DNA of 64,000 nucleotides, from positions 1,792,520-1,856,519 of the forward strand of contig NZ_CP006644.1 in assembly GCF_000512205.2 (NCBI RefSeq). The letters are read 5' to 3'. The position numbers and the translations under genes were made by a program. Shown piece by piece: positions 1 through 8,616 of the stretch. The notes under the pieces were generated by a model that saw only the letters and a program-made list of their open reading frames with translations, did no database searches and was not told the DNA's origin. Within the stretch, counting starts at the first letter, position 1, and every line of letters begins with the position of its first letter. This stretch comes from Sphingomonas sanxanigenens DSM 19645 = NX02. Lineage in GTDB: Bacteria; Pseudomonadota; Alphaproteobacteria; Sphingomonadales; Sphingomonadaceae.

Positions 1-603
1 GCCGAATCCAACCTGCCGATCCCCGAAGAGCCGGTGGTGTTCAACAAGTGGGTCAGCTGCATCCAGGGCCCGAACGACGATGTCGTCGTGCCGACAGGAT
101 CGCGCAAGACCGACTGGGAAGTCGAACTGGGCGTGATCATCGGCACCCGCGCCTGGCGTGTGTCGCAGGAGAATGCGCTGAGCCATGTCGCCGGCTTCTG
201 CGTGGTCAACGATGTGTCCGAGCGCGAATGGCAGGCGGAGCGCGGCGCCACGTGGGACAAGGGCAAGGGCTTCCCGACCTTCGGGCCGGTCGGTCCGTGG
301 CTGGTCACCACCGACGAGGTCGGCGATCCGCAGGCGCTATCGATGTGGCTCGACGTCAATGGCCGCCGCGTGCAGGACGGCAGCACCGCAACGATGATCT
401 TCCCGGTCGCCGAACTGGTCGCCTATATCAGCAATTTCATGACGCTGCTGCCGGGCGATATCATCACCACCGGCACGCCGCCGGGCGTCGGCCTCGGCCA
501 GCGGCCGGAGCCCTGGTATCTCAAGGCGGGTGACGAGGTCGTGTTGGGCATCGCCGGTCTCGGCGAGCAGCGCCAGACGTTCGTCGCGGAAACTGCGGCC
601 TGA
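1..603 (+). CDS. Fumarylacetoacetate hydrolase family protein, probable 2,4-diketo-3-deoxy-L-rhamnonate/fuconate hydrolase (5' partial)
   Basis: The reading frame is open from base 1, so the start lies outside the window; the 200 visible codons cover the catalytic FAH fold. Visible family motifs are EPVVFNKW, the metal-binding DWEVELGVIIG, GFCVVNDVSER, GKGFPTFGPVGP and the C-terminal TGTPPGVG. FAH-fold enzymes cleave C-C bonds in 2,4-diketo acids with a divalent metal. The next gene is an SDR of the 2-keto-3-deoxy-L-fuconate/rhamnonate dehydrogenase type, the enzyme that makes such a diketo acid, so the inferred reaction is cleavage to pyruvate and L-lactate (LRA6 role in the non-phosphorylated L-rhamnose pathway). 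Substrate choice between rhamnose and fucose series cannot be read from sequence. Confidence 0.85.
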   Translation, partial: AESNLPIPEEPVVFNKWVSCIQGPNDDVVVPTGSRKTDWEVELGVIIGTRAWRVSQENALSHVAGFCVVNDVSEREWQAERGATWDKGKGFPTFGPVGPWLVTTDEVGDPQALSMWLDVNGRRVQDGSTATMIFPVAELVAYISNFMTLLPGDIITTGTPPGVGLGQRPEPWYLKAGDEVVLGIAGLGEQRQTFVAETAA

Positions 604-634
604 GCGCCATCGGTTCGATCAATAAGAGGATTTT

Positions 635-1363
635 ATGGGGCGTCTTGAGGGGAAGACCGCGCTGGTGACGGCGGCGGGGCAGGGCATCGGCCGTGCGACG
701 GTGGAGGCCTTCCTGCGCGAGGGTGCGCAGGTGATCGCGACGGATATCCGCGCCGAGGCAATGGACGGGCTGGAGGGCGCGACCTGCCGCCAGCTCGACG
801 TGACCGATGCGGCGGCGGTGGCAGCGATCGCAGCAGACTATCCCGCGCTCGATGTGCTCTATAATTGCGCCGGATATGTCCATGCCGGCACCATCCTCGA
901 TTGCGACGAGGCGGCGTGGGACTTCTCCAATGCGCTCAACGTCACCGCGCAATATCGCATGATCCGTGCCGTGCTGCCGGGGATGATCGCGCGGGGTGGC
1001 GGATCGATCATCAACATGTCGTCCGTCTGCTCCAGCATCAAGGCGGTCGCGAACCGCTTCGCCTATGGCGCCACCAAGGCGGCTGTGATCGGTCTCACCA
1101 AGTCGGTCGCGATCGATTTCGTGACCAAGGGCATCCGCTGCAATGCGATCTGCCCGGGCACCGTGGAGACGCCGTCGCTGATCCAGCGGCTGCACGACAC
1201 CGGCGATTTCGAGAAGGCCTATGCCGAGTTCACCGCGCGCCAGGCGATGGGCCGCTTCGGCCGCCCGACCGAGCTTGCCGCGCTCGCGGTCTATCTTGCG
1301 TCCGACGAGTCGGCCTTCACCACCGGCACGATCAACGTGATCGACGGTGGCTGGGTGAACTGA
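635..1363 (+). CDS. SDR oxidoreductase, probable 2-keto-3-deoxy-L-fuconate/L-rhamnonate 4-dehydrogenase
   Basis: Classical short-chain dehydrogenase of 242 aa with the Rossmann motif TAAGQGIG near residue 13, NCAG, catalytic YGATK (Tyr/Lys) and a C-terminal INVIDGGWVN. An AAGAGGA ribosome site at 624-630 fits the ATG at 635. The overall sequence resembles the BDH2/2-keto-3-deoxy-L-fuconate dehydrogenase group (LRA5 in the L-rhamnose pathway). It lies 31 nt after the FAH hydrolase gene and would feed it a 2,4-diketo acid using NAD+. The function is an inference from family likeness plus neighbour; a general SDR role cannot be excluded. Confidence 0.82.
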   Translation: MGRLEGKTALVTAAGQGIGRATVEAFLREGAQVIATDIRAEAMDGLEGATCRQLDVTDAAAVAAIAADYPALDVLYNCAGYVHAGTILDCDEAAWDFSNALNVTAQYRMIRAVLPGMIARGGGSIINMSSVCSSIKAVANRFAYGATKAAVIGLTKSVAIDFVTKGIRCNAICPGTVETPSLIQRLHDTGDFEKAYAEFTARQAMGRFGRPTELAALAVYLASDESAFTTGTINVIDGGWVN

Positions 1364-1382
1364 ACCGTGGAGATGCCTCACA

Positions 1383-1503
1383 CCCGTTCGCCCTGAGTAG
1401 CGGTTGAGCTTGTCGAAATGGCGTATCGAAGGGCCATGCTCCGAGCCAGTCCTTCGATACGGACCTTCGCCAGGCTCAGTCCCTGCTCAGGACGAACGGT
1501 GGG
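1383..1503. repeat. Imperfect inverted repeat, sphingomonad-type intergenic palindrome
   Basis: The two halves mirror each other: CCCGTTCGCCCTGAG near 1383 faces CTCAGGACGAACGG at 1486-1499, and GTATCGAAGG at 1423-1432 faces CCTTCGATAC at 1451-1460. This layout, with the words TTCGATAC and CTCAGGACGAACGG, is typical of a multi-copy palindromic element in sphingomonad genomes. It fills most of the gap between the SDR and the beta-helix gene and could form a large RNA hairpin separating their expression. Confidence 0.75.
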
Positions 1504-1539
1504 AGGGGAAAGAACAATATTACAAACGGAGAGTATCGG

Positions 1540-3543
1540 ATGATCGGCAAGCTTCGAACCGCCCGGTTGATGATCGCGGCGCTGCTGGCGGGCGCCAGCG
1601 TCCAGGCGCTTGCCGAGCCGGTGACGATCCACGTCGCCCCCAATGGCGACGATCGCGCGCCCGGCAGCGCCGGCCGGCCGGTGCGCTCGCTTGCGCGCGC
1701 GCAGGCACTGGTCCGTGCTGCCAACGTCCGTGACGACGTGGCCGTCGAGCTTGCCGATGGCACCTACACGCTCGCCAGGCCGCTGGTGTTCCGCGCTGCC
1801 GATGGCGGCCAGAACGGCCACAAGGTGGAGTGGCGCGCCGCCGCGGGCGCGAAGCCGGTGCTGTCCGGCGGGCTCGCCATTTCGGGCTTCACAGTGTTCG
1901 ATGCGGAGCGGCGGATCTATGTCGCGGATACGCCCAAGGGGCTCGACGCGCGCCAGCTCTGGGTGAACGACACGCTCGCGGAGCGGCCGTGGATCGAGGT
2001 GAAGCGCGCCGACGTGAAGTTCGGCGCCACCGGTTTCGAGATCGTCAAGCCCGCGCTTGCCTATATCGGCACGCTCAAGCGGCCCGACCGGCTGGAGGTG
2101 GAAGCGACGGGCTTCTTCACCGACCGCTTTTCGCCGGTAAAGTCGATCAGCGGCACCACGGTGACGATGCAGCAGCCGGCGTGGGACAACAACAGCTGGG
2201 GCTATGACACGATCACCAAGCCGATCTTCCCCGAAGACAGCCGGATGTTCCTCGTCAACGCGCTCGAATTCATCGGCAAGACCAACGACTGGCACGCCAA
2301 GCCCTATCAGTGGGTGCTGGATCCGGAAGCGGGCAAGCTCTACCTGCGCATCGCCCAGGATGACGACATCAAGGATCTGAAGGTCGTTTTGCCGACGCTG
2401 GAGACGCTGGTGTCGATCAGCGGCACGCCGGCGGCGCCGGTCGAGAAGCTCAGCTTCAAGGGGCTGCGCTTCTCCTACAGCTCATGGCTCGGGCCGTCGA
2501 AGCCGACCGGCTATGCCAACCAGCAGAGCGGCGCCTTCCTCTACGAGACCTCGCCGATCCGGCCGAAGGATGCCTGGGAGAGCTGCGGCTGGGGCTGCGT
2601 GGAATTCGAGTCGATGCGCCAGCGTTGGCACCAGATGCCGGCCGCGGTCCAGGTTTCGGCGGCGCGCGACATAACCTTCGAGCGCAACCATTTCACCCAG
2701 CTCGGCCAGATCGGCCTCGGCATCGGCAATGACGCCAATGCGCACCTCACCGGCGTCGGCCTCGCCACGCAGGGCATCCGCGTGACGCGCAACCATTTCG
2801 CGGTGCTTTCCGGCAGCGCGATCATGGCGGGCGGCATCCGCGTGGAGGCGCATCACCCGGAGGACGCGAAGCTCGTCAACCGCGACCTCGCGATCGAGGA
2901 CAATGTCGTCGCCACCGTCTCGCAGGAATATCGCGACAATGCCGCGATCCTCACCACCTACATCGCCGGCGCGCGGATCGCGCACAACGACATCAGCGAC
3001 GCGCCCTACGACGCGATCGCGGTCGGCTGGGGCTGGGGCTACAACGATGTCGGCGGCAACCCGAACTATGACGAGAACCAGAAGGGCTACGTCCACAACG
3101 TCAAATATACGACGCCGACGGTGCTCGGGGACACGCTGATCGAGGGCAATCGTATTCATGGCGTGAAGACGTGGTTCATGGATGGCGGCGCGATCTACAA
3201 CCTTTCCGCCAACCCGAATTCGGTGATCCGCGGCAATCACATCTTCGATATCGGTGGTAAGATCGCGCTTTATCTCGATGAAGGCAGCAAGCATTTCCAG
3301 GTAACCGGCAATGTCATCGACACCCGCGGCAAATGGCTGAACATCAATACCGCGGGCAAGATGTTCCGCCGCCGCATCTCGACCGACAATCTCGCCACCG
3401 GCAACTGGCACAATTCGATGGCCACCGGCGGGCGCTGGCTCGACGAGATCGGCAATGTCGAGAAGGATAATTTCCTCGTGCCGGATCGGGACTGGCCGGC
3501 CGAGGCGCAGGCGGTGATCGCCGCCGCGGGGATACGCAAGTGA
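1540..3543 (+). CDS. Exported right-handed parallel beta-helix protein (glycan-active, GH141-like candidate)
   Basis: 667 aa with a Sec signal peptide (about residues 1-25, ending QALA). After it comes the motif APNGDDRAPGS and then RPVRSLARAQALVRAAN, the usual entry to beta-helix carbohydrate-active proteins. The middle and C-terminal parts show the rungs of a parallel beta-helix (repeating Asn/Val/Ile-rich stretches such as ITFERNHF, LAIEDNVVATV, TLIEGNRIHGV). This architecture is seen in glycoside hydrolases such as GH141 and in pectate-lyase-like proteins. The gene is translationally coupled to a GH78 rhamnosidase by a GTGA overlap, which points to a rhamnose- or fucose-containing pectic side chain. 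The exact activity is not assignable. Confidence 0.72.
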   Translation: MIGKLRTARLMIAALLAGASVQALAEPVTIHVAPNGDDRAPGSAGRPVRSLARAQALVRAANVRDDVAVELADGTYTLARPLVFRAADGGQNGHKVEWRAAAGAKPVLSGGLAISGFTVFDAERRIYVADTPKGLDARQLWVNDTLAERPWIEVKRADVKFGATGFEIVKPALAYIGTLKRPDRLEVEATGFFTDRFSPVKSISGTTVTMQQPAWDNNSWGYDTITKPIFPEDSRMFLVNALEFIGKTNDWHAKPYQWVLDPEAGKLYLRIAQDDDIKDLKVVLPTLETLVSISGTPAAPVEKLSFKGLRFSYSSWLGPSKPTGYANQQSGAFLYETSPIRPKDAWESCGWGCVEFESMRQRWHQMPAAVQVSAARDITFERNHFTQLGQIGLGIGNDANAHLTGVGLATQGIRVTRNHFAVLSGSAIMAGGIRVEAHHPEDAKLVNRDLAIEDNVVATVSQEYRDNAAILTTYIAGARIAHNDISDAPYDAIAVGWGWGYNDVGGNPNYDENQKGYVHNVKYTTPTVLGDTLIEGNRIHGVKTWFMDGGAIYNLSANPNSVIRGNHIFDIGGKIALYLDEGSKHFQVTGNVIDTRGKWLNINTAGKMFRRRISTDNLATGNWHNSMATGGRWLDEIGNVEKDNFLVPDRDWPAEAQAVIAAAGIRK

Positions 3544-6500
3544 GTGGCGTCTCGCGGCGCTCGCTGCTGCAGGGTGCGGGTGTGGCGGGTGCGCTGGTGG
3601 CGGCGCCGCGGCCCGCGCTGGCGACGGAGGGCGATCTGAAGATCGTCGACCTGCGCGCGGAATCGCTTGTCGATCCGATCGGGCTGGAGGCAGAGGGCGT
3701 CCGCCTGTCGTGGCGGATCGAGGCGGATGCGCGCGGTGTGATGCAGGCGCGCTGCGCGATCGAGGCGGCGTCGAGCAAAGCACTGCTCGAAGCGGGCAAG
3801 GCGGATCTGTGGAAAGCAGGCGAGGTGCTGGCGGACAAGGCGGTCGACATCGCCTGGGCGGGCCGGCCGTTGCGCTCGCGGGATGTCGTCTACTGGCGCG
3901 TGACCGTGCAGGACTCGCGCGGGATCCGGGTGACCAGCCCGACTGCGCGGTTCGAGATGGGGCTGATCGAGCCCTCGGACTGGACCGCGAAATGGGTCGC
4001 GGTTGAGAGCGAGCGGGACGCGGCGGATCGCGCCGCAGGGCTGCGTTGGATGCGCGGCGACCGCACGCGGGATGGCAGCCCGCGCGCGTTCCGCCTATCG
4101 TTCGATGTGGCGGCGGCGGGCCCTGCGACCTTGTTCAGCATCGCCAATTTCGATTCCGAGCAGTGGCTCGACGGCCAGCCGGTCGATCGCGGCCCCAAAT
4201 CGCAACACCGCTTCGGCACCGAGCCGATCGCGGTGACGACTCACCAGCTTGCCGCCGGCCGCCATGTGCTCGCCGTCGAGGTGCAGGACGCGACCGGCTT
4301 CAACTCGCCCAAGATCCATGAGATCGCCTGCGCGGCGATGGTACGGTTGGAGGGCGGCGGCAAGCCCGTGCGGATCACCTCGGAAGGGATGCGCACCGCA
4401 GTGAAGCCGGGCGGCGGCTGGCAACAGCCGACCTTCGACGATGCGCGCTGGGCAGCGGCGACGCCCTCCGCCAATCAGCAACAGGCCTGGCCGCGCGACG
4501 GAGCGCATCTGTTGCGCCGTGAATTCAGCATCGACAAGCCGGTGATGCGCGCACGGCTCTATGCCACCGCGCTCGGCGCCTATGTTGCGGAAATCAACGG
4601 CAAGCGTGTCGGCGATGCGCTGATGTCACCCGAGAGCAGCGATTTCCGCGAGGCGGTGCTCTACCAGACGCACGATGTGACCGCGCATGTCCGCAAGGGC
4701 GCCAATGCGATCGGCGCCATGGTGGGGGAGGGCTGGTATGGCAGCTATCACGCCCCCGCCGGCCGTTATGCGTTCGGTGATCCGCCGCTGCGCTTCCTGG
4801 CCCAGCTCGAGATCGAGCACCCCGACGGCACCCGCACGACGATCACCACCGACGATCGCTGGCAACAGTCGTCCTCGCCGATCACGCAGGCCGAAATCTA
4901 TCATGGCGAGGATTATGACGCGCGGCTGGAGCAGCCCGGCTGGTCCTCGCCCGGCCTCTCCGCCCCGGACTGGCGGCGCGCCGCGATCGGCAAGACGCCA
5001 CCCTGCCGGCTGCGCGCGCAGGTGTCGCCGCCACTGCGCGCGGTCGAGCGGCTGAGGGCGAAGACGATCCGCAGCTTCCCCGGCGATCGTCATGTCGTCG
5101 ATTTCGGCCAGAACTTCGCGGGCTGGGTGCATCTGCAGGCGAAGGCGGAGGCCGGGCACACCGCCACCTTGCGCTTCGCCGAGATCCTGACTCCCGAGGG
5201 CATGATCGACCAGGCGAACCTGCGCGCCGCGCGCGCCGCCTGTACCTATGTCTTCCGTGGCGATCCCGCGGGCGAGAGCTATGAGCCGCGCTTCAGCTAT
5301 TTCGGCTTCCGCTATGTCGAGGTCAGTGGCTTCGGCCGCGCGCCGACGCCGGACGAGGTGGAGGGCGTGGTCGTCACCAGCGATCTGCCGCGCAGCGGCT
5401 GGCTGCTGGTCGATAACCCGATCGTGCAGGGGCTGTGGCACAACGGTTTCTGGAGCCAGCGCTCCAACTTCTTCGGCGTGCCGACCGACTGCCCGCAGCG
5501 GGACGAGCGGCTGGGCTGGACGGGCGACGCCAACGTGTTCTGGGATGCCGCCGCGTTCAACATGGATGTCGGCGCGTTCACCCGCCGCTTCATGGGCGAC
5601 ATGCGCGACGGGCAGGGGCCGCGCGGCGAGTTTCCGGACTATGCGCCGGCGGGCTGGCGCGATCTTCAGCTCGGCGCCTCGCCGGGCTGGGCGGACGCCG
5701 GCATCATCCTGCCATGGACGGTGTGGCAGCGCTATGGCGACACCGGGGTGGTCGACCGCAACTGGCCGGCGATGAAGCACTATCTGGCGTTCATCCTCGA
5801 ACAGAATCCCGACCTCGTCTGGCGCAACGGCCGCGGCTACGACTATGGCGACTGGGTGGCGCTCGACGCCAAGGAACCGGGCGACGAAACCACGCCCAAG
5901 GCGCTGATCGCGACCGCGATGTGGAAACGCTCGGCCGACGCGATGGCGGATATGGCCAAGGGCTCGGGCCGCCAGCCCGAGGCGGAACGCTATCGCGCAC
6001 TCTCCGCGGACATCGGCCGCGCTTTCGCGGCCGCGTTCGTCAAGCCGGACGGCAGCGTCGGCAATGGATCGCAATGCGGGTATATTCTCGCGCTCCGCTT
6101 CGGGCTGGTGCCCGAGCCCCAGCGCGCGGCGGCGACACGGCTGCTGGTGGCGGACATCAAGCGGCGCGGCGGATTGCTCTCCACCGGCTTCCTCGGCACG
6201 CCGTTCAGCCTCGATGCGCTCGCCGATCGAGGCGAGACGAAGCTCGTCTATGACCTGCTGTTGCGCACCGCCTTCCCCTCATGGGGCTATATGATCGCCA
6301 AGGGCGCGACGACGATCTGGGAGCGGTGGAACGCCGACATGGTCGATGCCGCGATGAACAGCTACAACCATTATGCGCTGGGGGCGGTGAGCGGTTTCGT
6401 CTATCGGCGCATCGCCGGCATCGATCCGCTCGCCCCCGGCTTCCAGCGCTTCCGCTTCGCGCCCGTGCTCGACGGCCGGGTGACCCGGGGCGGCGCGCGC

Positions 6501-6746
6501 TACGAAAGCGTGCTCGGCCGGATCGAAACCAAATGGCAGCAGACGCCCGGGGGCTTCGAGGCGGAACTGACCGTTCCGGCCAACGCCCGCGCCGAACTGC
6601 TCCTGCCGGCCGCGGCGCCCGACCGCATCAGCGAGGGTGGGCTGCCGCTGGCGAAGGCCGCCGGCGTCACCGTGCTGGGGCAGGCGGGAGATCGCGTCAC
6701 GCTCGAGATCGGATCGGGCCGTTACCGCTTCCAGACGCGCAGCTGA
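3540..6746 (+). CDS. GH78 alpha-L-rhamnosidase, Tat-exported
   Basis: 1068 aa. The GTG start at 3540 overlaps the previous stop codon (GTGA). The N-terminus has a twin-arginine signal (SRRSLLQG followed by a hydrophobic stretch ending PALA). The protein has the N-terminal beta-sandwich typical of the family, then the (alpha/alpha)6 catalytic barrel with DCPQRDERLGWTGD at about residues 650-663, GWADAGIILPW, and IWERWN at about 926-931 carrying the second catalytic Glu; a C-terminal beta domain follows. GH78 enzymes release L-rhamnose by inversion. The upstream hydrolase/SDR pair could process the released sugar after oxidation. Length and motif set are those of a complete enzyme. Confidence 0.93.
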   Translation: MSGVSRRSLLQGAGVAGALVAAPRPALATEGDLKIVDLRAESLVDPIGLEAEGVRLSWRIEADARGVMQARCAIEAASSKALLEAGKADLWKAGEVLADKAVDIAWAGRPLRSRDVVYWRVTVQDSRGIRVTSPTARFEMGLIEPSDWTAKWVAVESERDAADRAAGLRWMRGDRTRDGSPRAFRLSFDVAAAGPATLFSIANFDSEQWLDGQPVDRGPKSQHRFGTEPIAVTTHQLAAGRHVLAVEVQDATGFNSPKIHEIACAAMVRLEGGGKPVRITSEGMRTAVKPGGGWQQPTFDDARWAAATPSANQQQAWPRDGAHLLRREFSIDKPVMRARLYATALGAYVAEINGKRVGDALMSPESSDFREAVLYQTHDVTAHVRKGANAIGAMVGEGWYGSYHAPAGRYAFGDPPLRFLAQLEIEHPDGTRTTITTDDRWQQSSSPITQAEIYHGEDYDARLEQPGWSSPGLSAPDWRRAAIGKTPPCRLRAQVSPPLRAVERLRAKTIRSFPGDRHVVDFGQNFAGWVHLQAKAEAGHTATLRFAEILTPEGMIDQANLRAARAACTYVFRGDPAGESYEPRFSYFGFRYVEVSGFGRAPTPDEVEGVVVTSDLPRSGWLLVDNPIVQGLWHNGFWSQRSNFFGVPTDCPQRDERLGWTGDANVFWDAAAFNMDVGAFTRRFMGDMRDGQGPRGEFPDYAPAGWRDLQLGASPGWADAGIILPWTVWQRYGDTGVVDRNWPAMKHYLAFILEQNPDLVWRNGRGYDYGDWVALDAKEPGDETTPKALIATAMWKRSADAMADMAKGSGRQPEAERYRALSADIGRAFAAAFVKPDGSVGNGSQCGYILALRFGLVPEPQRAAATRLLVADIKRRGGLLSTGFLGTPFSLDALADRGETKLVYDLLLRTAFPSWGYMIAKGATTIWERWNADMVDAAMNSYNHYALGAVSGFVYRRIAGIDPLAPGFQRFRFAPVLDGRVTRGGARYESVLGRIETKWQQTPGGFEAELTVPANARAELLLPAAAPDRISEGGLPLAKAAGVTVLGQAGDRVTLEIGSGRYRFQTRS

Positions 6747-6770
6747 GGCCGCAACATTCCTCCCCACTGG

Positions 6771-6799
6771 GCCGTCCGCGGTGCGGGCGGCTTTTTTTT
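6771..6799 (+). terminator. Rho-independent terminator after the GH78 gene
   Basis: GCCGTCCGC and GCGGGCGGC form a 9-bp stem (one G-T pair) around a GGT loop and run into eight T residues. It stands 24 nt after the rhamnosidase stop codon and just beyond the end of the facing small gene. Confidence 0.88.
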
Positions 6800-6800
6800 G

Positions 6801-6950
6801 TCAGGCGAGGATGGTGGAAGCCGGCCGCACGTCGTTGCAGGCGATGGTGAACTGGCTCTTTGCCGGAGGTGCGGAGAGCGTCATTGCCAGTGCCAGCACC
6901 AAGCCGGCGATCGTCACCAGGATCGGGGCCGTTCGCATCGTCATCATCAT
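6801..6950 (-). CDS. Small single-span or exported peptide, 49 aa
   Basis: A short reading frame on the minus strand starts at three consecutive ATG codons (6950-6942) preceded by AGGA (6955-6958 on the plus strand as TCCT), with good spacing to the second and third ATG. The peptide begins MMMTMRTAPILVTIAGLVLA and continues with a hydrophobic stretch and a short polar tail with one Cys. It could be a signal peptide plus mini-peptide or a single-pass membrane peptide. Its stop lies one base from the T-run of the GH78 terminator. No family is recognised; it is proposed because hydrophobic start, ribosome site and clean stop coincide. Confidence 0.45.
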   Translation of the reverse strand: MMMTMRTAPILVTIAGLVLALAMTLSAPPAKSQFTIACNDVRPASTILA

Positions 6951-7086
6951 CGCGTCCTGTCATGGGCACCGCGGGACGGCATCTTCCGTACCTGGAAACG
7001 CGACGCCGCCCGCGGCTGGTGGCCGAATAGCCATCGGCGCCCGGCATGGATTGGACGGAAACGACATGACGTCCGTAACATGGGGA

Positions 7087-7560
7087 TCAGACGATCAGCG
7101 CCGCCTCGATCGCGTCCGTCGCCCGTGCCGCGTCGGCGGGCGCCAGCCGCACCTGCAGGCCGCGCTGCCCGCCATTGATATAGACCAGCGCATGCGCCAG
7201 CGCCTCGGCCTCGATCGCCGTCGGGACCTTGCGCATCTGGCCGAACGGGCTGATCCCGCCGACCTTGTAGCCCGAAATGCGTTCGGCCTGCGGCACCTTC
7301 ATCATCTCGGCATGTTTGCCGCCGAACGCCGCTGCGAGCTTCTTCATCGCGACCTCCTTGTCGGATGGCACGATCGCGCAGACCGGCTTGCCGTCGACGA
7401 GGGCCATCAACGTCTTGAGCACCCGCGCCGGATCCTCGCCGAGCGCTTCCGCCGCCTGCAGGCCGACGCGCTCGGCATTCGCGTCATACGCATATTCGTG
7501 CACGCTGAAGGCAATTTTCAAGGCCTGCAGGGTTTTCGTCGCGCGTGTCGTCTTCGCCAT
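7087..7560 (-). CDS. ybaK: YbaK/EbsC family Cys-tRNA(Pro) deacylase
   Basis: 157 aa, full length for YbaK. It shows the editing-domain residues of the family: VLKTL with the catalytic Lys (about residue 49), AIVPSDKEV and the loop GGISPFGQMRKVP. YbaK proteins hydrolyse cysteine mischarged onto tRNA-Pro in trans with ProRS. It is a lone cytoplasmic housekeeping gene, separated by about 225 nt from the next gene on the same strand. Confidence 0.92.
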   Translation of the reverse strand: MAKTTRATKTLQALKIAFSVHEYAYDANAERVGLQAAEALGEDPARVLKTLMALVDGKPVCAIVPSDKEVAMKKLAAAFGGKHAEMMKVPQAERISGYKVGGISPFGQMRKVPTAIEAEALAHALVYINGGQRGLQVRLAPADAARATDAIEAALIV

Positions 7561-7786
7561 TCGTCAGCCTCCGTCCGCCGGCCTATTCCTCGAACCGGCG
7601 TCGTTCGTCGAGATCCCCGCGCGCGGCGGTGGTGTTGCTGGCGGCATCGAAGGCCAGCGTGAGCTGCCTCGCGGTGCCGGAGATGAGCGTCGTCAAAGCG
7701 CAGAATCGCTCGATCGCGAAGACCTATCTTCTCCGTATTTGATCAATTTGGCCGCAGTGCGACGAATGGTGGCAATGCCGGAACGC

Positions 7787-8065
7787 CTACGGATCCGCGC
7801 GCGGCGCCGCCGCTTCTTCGGTCAGTTCCACGACCTCGAAGTCATAACGCGTCCAGCCCCGCTGTCGTGCGGCGTCGGCAGTGGCAGCCTTCTTGCTGGT
7901 CGCCTCGCGCAGCGACTTGCTGTGTCCCCAGAACACTTCGGTTCCTCCGTCGCCGATATGCGCGACGATCCGCCAGTAGTGCGTGAAGGGCGCGTCGGTG
8001 GGGCCGATGCGCTTCACATAGCCATCGGGCATCGTCGCGATCAGATAGCGTCGTCGCTTCGCCAT
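7787..8065 (-). CDS. Conserved hypothetical protein, 92 aa
   Basis: The start at 8065 ([19 protein letters not shown]) is preferred over longer frames because the upstream part overlaps the msrB control region and has no protein character. The sequence is polar, rich in Arg/Glu/Tyr, with no membrane span or signal. It contains [19 protein letters not shown] and ends in an acidic Ala-rich tail. I do not recognise the family. It is divergent from msrB-msrA with about 100 nt between starts. Confidence 0.6.
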   Translation of the reverse strand: MAKRRRYLIATMPDGYVKRIGPTDAPFTHYWRIVAHIGDGGTEVFWGHSKSLREATSKKAATADAARQRGWTRYDFEVVELTEEAAAPRADP

Positions 8066-8166
8066 GCCGATGGCTGTTAGCGGAATTTCCGTTGATGCAC
8101 AGTACGGCCGGCATATGGACGGAGGCGCCCCGCATCCCCACATTGCGCATGAGAATGGAGATGCGC

Positions 8167-8616
8167 ATGACCGAATATCGCAAGACCGATGCCGCCATCG
8201 CTGCCCTCAGCCCCGAGGAGCGTTGGGTGACGCAGGAAAGCGGCACCGAGCGGCCCGGCACCGGCAAATATCTCTACAACAAGGAACCCGGCATCTACGT
8301 GGACATCGTCTCGGGTGAGCCGCTGTTCGCTTCTGCCGACAAATATGAGTCCGGCTGCGGCTGGCCGAGCTTCACCAAGCCGATCGAGCCCGCCAACGTC
8401 GCCGAACTGCGCGATGCAAGCCACGGCATGGTCCGCATCGAGGTGCGCTCGGCGCATGGCGACAGCCATCTCGGCCATGTCTTCCCCGACGGTCCGCGCG
8501 ACCGTGGCGGGCTGCGTTACTGCATCAACTCGGCGTCGCTGCGCTTCGTCCACCGCGACGACATGGCGGACGAGGGCTATGGCGCCTATCTCGATCAGGT
8601 GGAGGACGTGGCATGA
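8167..8616 (+). CDS. msrB: Peptide-methionine (R)-S-oxide reductase MsrB, zinc-less form
   Basis: 149 aa from the ATG at 8167, chosen because GGAG at 8157-8160 is correctly spaced for it. The MsrB fold is clear: [23 protein letters not shown] and [11 protein letters not shown] with catalytic Cys119; Cys64 could resolve the disulfide. The two CxxC pairs that bind structural zinc in many MsrB proteins are absent ([11 protein letters not shown] and [10 protein letters not shown] stand in their place). It reduces methionine-R-sulfoxide in proteins. Stop overlaps the msrA start (ATGA), so both reductases are made together. Confidence 0.92.
   Translation: MTEYRKTDAAIAALSPEERWVTQESGTERPGTGKYLYNKEPGIYVDIVSGEPLFASADKYESGCGWPSFTKPIEPANVAELRDASHGMVRIEVRSAHGDSHLGHVFPDGPRDRGGLRYCINSASLRFVHRDDMADEGYGAYLDQVEDVA

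Noticed and set aside
3540..3543. Frameshift joining the beta-helix and GH78 proteins
   Set aside because: The GTGA overlap is a normal stop/start coupling; the GH78 frame begins with its own twin-arginine signal, so these are two proteins.
4626..6074. 482-codon minus-strand open frame inside the GH78 gene
   Set aside because: Antisense of the rhamnosidase catalytic domain, no independent evidence.
7561..7786. 37-codon minus-strand frame with TTG start just upstream of ybaK
   Set aside because: No ribosome site, no recognisable composition, rare start codon; likely non-coding.
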